The notes under the pieces are model-generated. The model saw nothing but the letters and a program-made list of their open reading frames with translations. It had not been told where the DNA came from and ran no database searches. The translations under genes and the position numbers were made by a program. Below, one piece after another: positions 33,379 to 45,300 of a stretch of 64,000 bases of DNA. Source of the DNA: Pieris napi (lineage: Eukaryota > Arthropoda > Insecta > Lepidoptera > Pieridae); the NCBI RefSeq assembly GCF_905475465.1, contig NC_062257.1, positions 2,480,001-2,544,000 on the forward strand, read 5' to 3'. The first letter of the stretch is position 1, and each line of letters begins with the position of its first letter.

Positions 33379-36300
33379 GTATGTTTTACTAATATTACAA
33401 ATAACAATGACATCATTTCTATCTTACATTGGTATTTGGATAGCACACATTATCATAAAAAAATTAATAGGTAGATCAGGCCTTTGTTTTTAATGTCAAA
33501 ACATATTGGTCTACTCAGTAAATAATCCCAAATCTACCTGTGCTAAAAGCAAGGCAATTAGCTTTAATAAAATGAAAGAATAATTTAAAATGTATTTATT
33601 ACAGAAATTGTGAAAAGCTTGATATTTTGGTGTTTAAAACACCAATTAATCAGAGACCAATGGCTAAGATGAGAGTAGATCAGTTAAAATATGACAATAA
33701 ACATTTACAGGTATTTTATTAATTCATTGTTTTTTTTTTTAAATTTAATCCTGTAAGATACTTGTTGCTTAACATATTGCGCTGATTATTATTTCTATTC
33801 TTAGGTTTTATATTGTGGTCTTTTTTCTAGGACACAATGTCTGTAACATTATAACACCTAGGTAATTTGTCGTTGACATTGTTTACATTGTAAGTAGCAT
33901 GATCTCGAATTGTCTACTTTATATTATATTTAGCGAAGGATTATTTAGTGGTATTTATAATTTTATAGTGACATATATATATTATGTTAAATAGAACACA
34001 CAGGAGCAGTAATGCTCTTAACATCAATATGCAATCAACATATTTCTGTGGTAATTTATAAAAGATTTTACTACCATGACTTTAACATCCTCTTGCTTCA
34101 TCTATTTTTTGCTTTAATACTTATTTTGAAATTGTTAATACTGTGTTACACACATTTTTAAAATGATTTTATCCACTCTGCCCCTAGAACATACTGAGCT
34201 GCTGCTAAATGCTGAGAGTTGTTTTACAAAAATACTTGAAAAATTTATCATCCCTACAAAATACTTTTTGTTTATACATGTCAACATCACCTACCATATT
34301 ATTTCCAGGGTTATTGACCAAGAATATTTAATTTCTTTAAAGCCTTTTATTTATAGAAATATTAATATTACAGGCCTCATTAATCAATGCACAGAATAAA
34401 AGGAGAAGGCGAGAACAAGAAAAGTCTGAAAGGGAACAATTGTTGAGTCGACGTTTTGGTAATGACCATATGGCAATAACAGTGGATTATATGGCTCAAG
34501 AAAATACCTCATTGCAGAATTCTCATAGGAATGTTGATGAAATGTTGCATACAGGTTTGTTTATGAATATACTATTAGAAAGCTATTTAGTAAGACGGCA
34601 TGATCAATCACTTCAATATGTCAAAATCCGATACATTTTTGACATACGGAACTTACACTTAGAGCTAAGTGTCTTTTTGAATCATACGGTGAGATTTTTA
34701 TTTTGTTAGTCACAATTGGGTTTGCTAAATTAATAGTGGCCTGCACCTTTGTACGGCTGGACACTTATTTTTTACATACTTGTGGAACCAGTTTTCGTAT
34801 CTTTGAGATGAAACGACGTTCTCATGGTGAAAGAGTTTTTAAGTCAATTCCTTACAAATCTTTCCTCTTTATAATATCACCATATGTGGGCACTAAGAGA
34901 AACACAACCGTGTATATATTATTAGTGTATATATATATTTTAATATTATTCATTGAACATTACTTCAACAATATTTATTTCAATTTTACAATTACATATG
35001 TATTGTACCAACTTATTGCTGTTAAATGCATATATGTATTTTACATCAGCCATACTTATAACATTGTGCCAAAGTTTTGTTACCTAATAGTGAAAGATAT
35101 TCTACTTATGAAAATATTTAAAGAAATACTACAAACGTTTGAGTGTTTTCAATAATTTATAATAGATGACGCTGATATGTATTGCTAATGCTGAGTATAG
35201 ATGGCGCAATTTGCAAAACCATTTTTTTTTTTTTTTTGGAGTTTATGGCCTGGTATCTAGACCTTTAGGCCAAGTCTTGAGTATTTTTAACAAAACCAAT
35301 TAATAGTCACAAAACAACAGATAAGCTTAACGAACCACAGGGTATGGGCACAAAAATTTCGAAGTTTTTTTTTATCTTACAACAATTTTGGTAGAATATT
35401 TAGTTTATATGTACATTGTTATTGGAAAACCAATGCCTACCTACCTAAATACAGATGGATCTTGCATTTGTTTCACACACACACACATATAATTTTTGTG
35501 TCTAAGATATGGCGCAACTTTTGACTCAGAGAAACTGAGGTGTTGGTATTATTATTAATATCAGGTGTTAGTATTAATTATCAACTGTTGTCAAAACCTA
35601 TTATAAGCTGTGGCATAATAGGTTTTGACAACAGTGGTATTCACCCCATTTTTTTTAATATAATATAGTAGAAATGAAACATATCTCTTAGGGAGCGTTC
35701 AAGTATTACTTAACGAATTTGGGGGGGGGGGTTCATTTTGTAAAATGTTACGATCCGTACCGGGGATTGAATTACGCGTTATTGTTAATATAATTTTCGA
35801 CTTTCCAGTACATTACATTATTGGTAATTTACACCACATAATGGTAACTTTTAGGTATAAAGAGTCACTTTGTTGGTCATGAAACGTTTTACTATTGGGT
35901 ACAGAAAAATGTTACGGCGCTATACATGGGGAAGGGGGGGGGGGTTTAATAATCTCCAAAAATTGCGTGACGTAATACTTGAACGCTCCCTTATAGTCTA
36001 GTCAACAAGTTCAAAAAACGTGAAAAATAGAGATAAAGGTCCTAAAAATATGAGCGATGGCTCATTCGATTCAGAATCACCTCTAGAAAAATGTCCATTA
36101 TTTAAACATTTTTTTCACTTACAATTAAGACAGTAGTTCGAGAAAATTTCGTTAGTTAACAATTGTTTAACTTGTTGAAAAATTAAATTTTAGTAAAATT
36201 TCCAACAGGAATAAATTAATTATAGTGTTCAGAATACACCATAATTTTTTCAAATTAAAAAAAAAATATTCAATACCTTACATAAATTAATTAATGTGCC

Positions 36301-39300
36301 GTACTCGCTTTTGACGCCACGCGAGCATCCTAAAAATGTCACGCGCAGACCTATTTTCAGCGTTAAATTAAAATTATAAATAATGCAGATAGAATCCCGG
36401 GAGTCTAGACTTTTTTATTGGAAATTTCCTCCTCTTTAACGAACTTTTTTCAAAATTGCTTTAATGTTAATATTTTTCGAGTTATTAACAAAAAACTAAA
36501 AATCTTTTTTTTTTTCATCTTATTTTGTTAATAACAATTGCAATTTTTAACCTGCACCAAAATCCTTCAAAAACATTTTTCTAGAGGTGATTCCGAATTG
36601 AATATTATTATATTGATTATTATATTATTATATTGAGCCATCGCTCATATTTTTAGGACCTTTATCTCTATTTTTCACGTTTTTGAACTTGTTGACTAGA
36701 CTACATATTACATATGTTATTGTATATCCCTCTATCTTACTAACATACTACAAAGAGGTAAATTTGTTTGCAGAGTGTGAAACCACGTGTTTTATAACTA
36801 ATGAATAATTTTATTTTTTGTTAAACATTGGGGAATGTGTTTTATCATATGCAAATGAAGTCAGGGTCGGGTATGTTTGAGAACTTGTCAAAAATTTAAA
36901 TCATTTTTATAAAATAACTTCTATGTAGAATTCTACCTTTTAATCATATAAAACAAATTTGCACGCTATTATGTGTGGCAGAATATGCTAAGTTTAGATC
37001 ATACCACCATATTATTTTTGTACCATTTCCTTGCAAATAAATTATTTAAGCTATACTTCTTTTGGCGCGTTAAGGCAAAATGATGAGAGTAAATTTAAAT
37101 ATTTAAATTTTATTAGTTAATTTACAGTTTCGTACAAACACGTTTTTTATTATAAATAATATAAGTCCCAGCCCTGGGTTCGCTCTTAAGTAAAGTTGAC
37201 AGCAGCTATGTACTGTTTTTGAAACTACAAGAAAAATAATATGTATGAAAAGAATGAAACATTTTTTTTTTGCAGAGTTCAGAGAAAATAGATGCCTATC
37301 TTAGATAGATATCTATTTTTCCTTATTAAAAAAAGTGTTATTCAGAGTTATCTGTATAACAATTTTTACAGGAGTAAGTGGAAAAATAGGGGGCCTCATA
37401 GCCTAGCGGTCTTATTAAGTGGCAGCTAGGTGAGGGGTACCGGGTTCGATTCCCGGTTCGAGGGCAAGTTTTAATTTAATTTAAATTTGTTCTCGGCCTT
37501 TGGGAGGGTTGTGCGGTACCGGGCGAGTGCTTAAATCATACATGGAGGACACGGTCGAATTTCTAAAGACAAGCACGAATTATAAAAAAATCCTATACTT
37601 GACGCTGGCTAATGCACAAATCGCGCCAGAGCCATAAAAAAAGTGGAAAAATAACTTGTAAACAGTTTTTTATTTATGAAAATACTAGCTGACTCGGCAA
37701 ACGTTGTTTTGCCATGAATATTATTTCTGGGAAACATTTTAATAGTTAATTAAAAATAACTATCTACTATAATAAAAAATAGGTGTTGATTGTGAGATGA
37801 AAATTATGGGTTGTATGTAAAAAAAAAATTTGGGGTAGACACCCCTTATCACTTAGGGGTTTGAAATATATATAGTAGCCGATTCTCAGACATACTGAAT
37901 ATGCATTAAAAAATTCATAAGAATCGGTCGAGCCGTTTCGGCGGTGTATGGGAACGAACGAACAAAGATTGTGACACGAGAATTTTATATATGTATATAG
38001 AAATTTAAAGATAGTTTTATTGTGTCGTGTGTACCTTTGGCGGGTTCTCGAAATTATTTATGATTAATTTGAATTTTTAAAGCAAAAACTTAACTGACTA
38101 AAGAAACAAATTGTAGAAGTTCTATATTATAATAAGAAGTCCTGTAATAAACACACAACATGACAACAATAGGTAATTGTAAATTCTGATTGTTTGGTAA
38201 TTACAAATTATTTTTTAATTATACAACAATCATCATTAATTAAATAAAATATAACGTTTATTGCTTATATTAATAAATCTATTATAATTATGTATATGTA
38301 ATTAACTAAATAGTGATATGTACATTAAAGTACGTAGTCACTGACAAAAATATCCAAGATTCGAACCCAGGACCTTTCGGTCGCTGAACGCATTTAATTC
38401 TAATCACACAAGAGTATAAACGTAAAATTCCATGTACAACGATACTGCGTTTTAGACTATGATTAGCGCCATCTAGTAATTCAAGGCAAAACTGTTTCAG
38501 AGAAACTGAACTGAAAAACAGCTTCAATTTAATTATAAATGTAGGTATATAAGTAAGGAAGATTTTAAATTAAATTTTTGTCAGAACACCCAATAAAGTG
38601 TAAAAGAGTTAAGAATATCATCTTTTTAACTTTAAAAACAAATAAAAATACTAAACAAAAAAAAATGTGTGCGTGTACTAGGTGTACACACGTAAGAAGT
38701 GAAACTTCTTTATGACCTTATTTTTCGAAAAATGATCTACTATATGCAACTTTACAGAAATTGGTTAAATAAAGTTAAATTAGATAAAGTTTAACAAAAG
38801 GCTTTTATTATCATGGACATGAATACAAATACAATTATTTCATTTTAACTTATTACTGTACTACTATGTAGTACTAAGATTATTACAGAATTTCATTAAT
38901 TGTAATAGAATTATTAGTATTACTATCATTGTTATCGTTATTATATATTTTTGTTACTAATGGCTTCGAATCTCTTCGGATCAACCGTGGTAGGGACAAG
39001 AAAAAGATGGCGCGTAACCGAAAAATGTGACAAATGTGTGTAAATATTTTTCCAACGCCGATAAAGAAGTTTGACTTCAAAAAGCAACATGGCGCGTAAC
39101 CTGCTACAAAATTTCTCCCATACGTCGATAAAGAAGTTTCACTTCAAAAGATGGCGCGTAACGGAAAAATGTGACGCGTAACGAAAAAATGTTACACTAA
39201 TTTTTTTTCCAACCCCGATAAAGAAGATTCACTTCAAAAAAAATAATAAACAAATTTTATTATTGCAAAACGCTGGCGCGCATTGGACATTCCTGTATTG

Positions 39301-42300
39301 TGGGAATAATAAATAAATCAGTGGCGCTACAACTTCTTTAGTTCTTGGCCTCAGATTTCTGAATCTGTATCATGATCATTTTTAAATCTAATAGGCAAGT
39401 TGGTCAGCCTCCAGAGCCTGTCACACGCCGTCGACTTTTTTGGGTTTAAGACATGTCGGTTTCCTTCACCGTTCGAGCAAATGTTAAAATGCGCACATAG
39501 AAAGAAAGTCCATTGGTGCACAGCCGGGGATCGAACCTACGACCTCAGGTATGAGAGTCGCACGCTGAAGCCACTAGGCCAACACTGCTCTGTGGGAATA
39601 GTTACATCGAAATTAAATGAAAAAAAAGGGTAAAAAAATGTGTGACGCATGCGCATCTTTGTCACTGATATTATTTTTCATATACACGTAGGTGATTGCT
39701 TTGTGCCTTCGTAATTGCTGGTTCTAAAATATACCGGTTTCCTTACGATGTTTTTAAGGTCACAAAATACGTGTAAAAAACGTGATTTTTTACGTTTATA
39801 ATGTACTTTTGTACGCTTATAATTACGCTTTTGGACGACTATTAAGAAACAAGCGTCTTAAGCGGCCGGTCATTGTTCACAAATAGTATAAAAATGTAAA
39901 TGTTTAGCTTAAATTGATATTTATATAAAATTGCAACAATAAATAAACACAAGACAAATGAAAAATACGCGGGAATTCGATTTTTTTTTTTGTTTTTTTT
40001 TATATAACAGGGGGCAAAAAGGCACTTTACACATATTGCCAGAGGGATTTGTCGGCCTTTTAAAAATTGGTACGTGTAAAAGTGGGCAACTACAGTCAAA
40101 ACCGTTTACGACGACATCGTTAAGAACAACGTACCGGTTATATTGACCAAAATCAACGGTCTCGGCTGAATTCTATTAGACCACCTTTGCGTGCGTACAA
40201 AGTACACATGTCAGAAGTGAAACTTCTTTGTATTAATTAATTAATTATTACTAAGGTAAAAGCTCTATTAGATGATCATGTACCAGTATATGATCACTCC
40301 ATGCATTTGTATATCTATATTCACAAATAAAGAAAGTTAAAAGTTCTACTATGTAACTACCAAACGAATACATCAACCAATAGAGTGTTTTTTCTCGATC
40401 TCCCTTACTCTCTCAATCTTTCTCTATATAGCTCTCTCCCTTTTCTTCGACAAAATCGCTGCACATCTTCGTGACGCTAATATTATTTTGCGTTTAATCC
40501 GTAAAAGTTTTACCCTCATGAAGTTTCACTTCATTATTACTTTCATGTGAAATAAATAAAGTATAGTTTTATTTTATACATGAGTATATTAATCACACAT
40601 TCAATAATAAGTATTAGGTACTTAATAACAACGTCATCGGCTGTTACGACTATCGGTTTTTACGACCAAATATGAGTAGACCCTTCGATGTCGTTATAAT
40701 AGATTTTGATTGTAGTTTAAATAACGCTCAGCCTTGCGATTCTGTAACTCACTTTTCGAACTGCCCTGCGATTCTGTAACTCACTTTTCGAACTCACACA
40801 GCGATTTTCGCATCGGCGGTCGCTCTCAATCCAGTCGTGAAGCAGTCATTTTATGATTTGGCATTCTGAAACGGTGGGAGCTTGTAGTTTATTGTTTATC
40901 AAAATGCCAAATCATAAAATGACTGCTTCACGACTGATTTGAGAGCGACCGCCGATGCGAAAACCGCTGTGTGAGTTCGAAAAGTGAGTTGCAGAATCGC
41001 AGGGCTGTTTGGGCTCCGCATGAAACTTAATACTGTCTTATGTATAAACATACAGAATATGTTTACGTTGCACTAACAACGCCTCCCTTCATCACGTCAT
41101 TTTTGGAATCTCATGGTATTCTGTTAAGCAATTTCACATTATGTCTTGACAAGCGGAGGGAGCTTGTAGTTTATTGTTTATCAGAATGCCAAATCATAAA
41201 ATGACTGCTTCACGACTGATTTGAGAGCGACCGCCACTGCGAAAACCGCTGTGTGAGTTCGAAAAGTGAGTTACAGAATCGCAAGGCAGTTGTGGAACGT
41301 CGAGATGATACGGAATTTCGTATTCTGCCTCGACGTCCTACGATGAAACTTTTGTTCAAAATGAGCATTGCTTAATTTGTAAGTTATACTTTATGCCTGT
41401 TTTAGTATAGTAGTTTTATTCTAGGAGTACATTGTCTTCATTTAACTAATGAATACAAAATATTGTAACACCTATTTTAAAAGAGTAAGTGTAGAGTTTC
41501 TTGCCCATTCTTGACCACACGAAACTACCTATTGGAAGGGGCAACCAGAATCATCTTTATATTTTATTTGACGTACAAAAGTGGCATTTTAGGTGGTCTA
41601 ATTGAAATAAATGATTTGACTTGACTTGAGTCGAAAATGAACCTGCAATCAAAATCAAACAATAGGGGCCTCATAGCCTAGCGGTCTTATTAAGTGGCAG
41701 CTAGGTGAGGAGTACCGGGTTCGATTCCCGGTTCGAGTGCAAGTTTTAATTTAATTTAAATATGTTCTCGGCCTTTGGGAGGGTTGTGCGGTACCGGGCG
41801 AGTGCCTAAACCGTACATGGAGGACATGGTCGAATTTCTAAGGCAAAATCACGAATTATAAAAATCTTATACTTGACGCTGGCTAATGCACAAACCGTGC
41901 CAGAGCCATAAAAAAAAGCCAACAATGACCTTGCATTTCTATATTTCCTTGTATCAAGTGATCCCACGCAATACACAATTATGTATCGTTAATTTTTTGT
42001 TTTCCATGACACGACCTTGAATTCATCTCTGTTTATCTATATACATATTACGTCAACATATAATTAGTATGTTTCTTAGCGTCGTGACGAATAAGTGTCT
42101 CATAGTACAAATATAATAAGAAATCGTTTATTTGCTAAGAAATTGGTACATTTAAATCGATTGATTATAAAAATCCGCACATGTCATATTAATTGACATA
42201 ATGTCATATAATAAGAACATTAACATGATGTCATAATAATAAGTTGAATTATTTATAATTGTTGTCAAACTAGTCTGAATATTCGCTATAAAGGTACCGT

Positions 42301-45300
42301 GCCTTTTAAAATCATTTATATATTTATCCTAAATATTATATTAGTTAGCTTTAAAGTATATTAAATCATAAAATTAAAAAGGGCATATGTAGTCCATTGT
42401 AATGACACAGGCAATCCAGCCTTCCCGCTATTACCGCCAGCATGCTGTTACCCCTTGGCCACAGTCACCTGCGGCGCGGTTTGCGGCACGGTTTGCGGCG
42501 CGCAAAGCGGCGAGCGGCAAAAACAAATTGAGCAAATTGTATGAAGTATGCCACAGCTATCGGCGACGCGCATTGCGGTGCGACCTGCGGTGCGGTGGCT
42601 ACCCGCGCGTCGGCGGCGGCGACGGTCTGCGCGGCGTGCGAATGAAACAAATGCACTCGGGAGTATCGAGGCGGCCACAGCTCAGAGCGGCGCGCGCAGC
42701 GGCAGAGGTGGACACATTTAGCATCGCGCGACCAAAACAAATAATTTTGTTTTTATCGCGCATTGAGCTCATATAAAATAATGGATACAGAACAATTTAT
42801 TAGTGAAATACTGAGTAGACCAGCAATATGGATGTCAAAATATCCACATCATAAATATAGGCATGTTATAAAAAAATTGTGGGTCGAAATAAAAAAAAAT
42901 ACGTCCACCGCTGATGCCGCCGCGGTCGCAGCTGGTCGAGCTGTGGCATACCACCGCAAACCGCGCCTCTCGCAGACCCTCTCGCCGCGCCGCGCTCCAC
43001 ACCGCCAGAAACTGTGGCCAAGCTCTTAGAGCTCCCGCACGCGGACCCCCCCCCCATGTAACGCGCCGTAACGTTTTCTGTATCCAAGTATAGTAAAACG
43101 TTTCGTGACCACCTAGTGACTCTTTAAAAAGTTATCATTATGTGGTGTAAAGTACTGGAAAGTCGACAATAATATTAACAATAGCGCGTAATTCAATCCC
43201 CGTATCGTAACGAACGCTCCCTTACCAGAGATACAGCGCGCTTGCGCATTGTGGCGTAAAATCAACACATGGAAGATTTATGCTACACTATAGAGACTGT
43301 TCCCTAAAAGTAACAAAATAAAATAAAACTATTTTTTTTCTCTCTATAAAATCAGAGTTTGAGGAATAAAAACACTTGAACTGGTCCATTCGTCTTCGAG
43401 TTTGGCGCTTAGCATCATATTTTGCGATTTATATTTGTACCTAGTCCGGGCATAAATTCTGTTACTAATGAAATTGTATTAATTTATTTACACTTTGTTA
43501 CCTTATACAAAACATACATATAAAAGGTTACATAAGTTATTAGGCAACGGGTGGCCTTATCGCTAACAAGCGATTTCTTCCAGGCAACCCTAATATGGAA
43601 CAATAGAAAAAGAAACACCTACAGCGGGTAAAGTTAAGTGCATAATTAATTAACAACAAAAAAACTCAAAAAACATGTAACTATAACTAAAATTAGATAA
43701 AGCAGAATCTAAAGAAAAAATATAAATAATATGTATAAACAAAAATGTAAAAGCTAATCCAAACAATGAAGTAATGTAATATTATTAAAACGTATACCTA
43801 CATATTTATTAAAGTCTCAGCAAAAAATAAAAATATTCTCGAAATGGCCACCTTTGGCTTTTATACATAGTCCAGTCAAATTATGGCTAAAAACGGGTTA
43901 AATAAACATGAGCGAACACAGTTTGGGGATTTTGAGGATCGATAGGGGGCTGTATTCTGAGCATAAATTCCAATTTGAGGGGTTGTACTGAGGTCAGCTC
44001 AAGGTCATTTCGATGGAAACGCGTTTAATTCGATATCTCGAGAATGGTTAGTGTTAGGCGAAAAATTGTAGAGACCTTTTCTTTTCTAAACAAAATTTAC
44101 TAACTTTTTTATCTGAAACTTTTTTTTATAACATTAATATTTTTCAAGTTATTACTCCCGCAAGGCAACAATTTTACTTTTTTTTCTATTTTTCGTCGTT
44201 TTCTCCCCAACCATTCAATTTTATTAAATTTTACCGATCATCGAAGTGTAGATCTTTTAATTATGAACAATTTTGTTCTCAAACTTTTTTCTGTAATGCC
44301 AATACCTTCGTAGTTATATATTACTTTACCGAGCGAAATCGGCGCCATTGTCGCAACGTGTATCCACAGACACACTGTTGCGTGTATTAGTGCGAGTAAG
44401 GAACATCTAGAAGTTTTTAGGCAACGAGAGCAATAAGACCAGATTCATCTCGCTACTGAAAACGGTTCTCATCAAATCAGACATAGAGGTGGAGCAAGCC
44501 GTAGAGGATGCGGATGGTCTAATTATCAGTACGGCTAAGAGAATTTCGCAGGAGTATAGTGATGTGGTTGTTATTGGTGAGGATGTGGATTTGCTGGTTT
44601 TGCTGACTGCAACAGCCGGCGCGTGCAACAACATTTACTTGAGAAAACCTGGCCGAGGCAAATCGACGGACGCTACACATCATATAGCCCATACTGCCTC
44701 AAACCGATATATGGGCTGAATGCAAAAACCTTTTATTTTTGCACGCGATTAGTGGTTGCGACACAACGTCGGCACCATTCAACCTAGACAAGATGAAAAC
44801 AATGACCGCATTGAAAAAATCTCCGGATTTGCTTTTGTTAAATGAAGTTTTTCTGCAAGACAAAGCAGATAAAACAACTATCGCTTCATACGGCGAACAA
44901 TTCATTTTCAATTTGTATCGCAAGGCAGATGACACGAATTGTACCAATCTCAACGAGCTCCGATATAAGGGATATAAAAAATGGCAGGCAGTGGGAGGGT
45001 TAAATTAGAATCCCTTCCTCCTACCTCTGATGCGGCATTTTTCCACTCGTTGAAGTGTTTCTACCAAGTTCAATACTGGCTGGAAAATTATCTGAAACCC
45101 GAGGAATGGGGCTGGCGTCGCACGCCTCGTTGATTGTAGCAGATAGCGATGTCATTGAAACCAGCTCCGGATAATTTACTGAGATAGATTGCGTGCAAAT
45201 GCAAAACCAAATGCGGCAAAGCGTGCGGATGCAGAAAGGCCGGCCTCTTTTGGCACAATGTGTGAAACAGTTTTAATTGTTAATTTACTTCTTACCCAAA

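Noticed and set aside
34703..35155. 150-codon open frame just after membrin exon 3
   Set aside because: It is in an intron, is rich in Ile/Tyr/Phe as expected of AT-rich noncoding DNA, and has no family resemblance.
35996..36701. Polinton/Maverick derivative (AGT...ACT ends)
   Set aside because: The ends could be read that way, but the 6 bases outside do not repeat (4 of 6 match) and TA fits exactly on both sides; no Polinton gene is present.
37389..37465. tRNA gene (good A and B boxes)
   Set aside because: The head is followed by a shared SINE body and A-tail, and a second dispersed copy exists at 41665. A free tRNA gene is unlikely.
39000..39240. CRISPR-like array
   Set aside because: Units are irregular in length and sequence, spacers are not unique, and the genome is eukaryotic.
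42402..42776. Arginine/alanine-rich open frames on both strands
   Set aside because: They come from the GC-rich inverted arms of the Harbinger-like element; low complexity in all frames.
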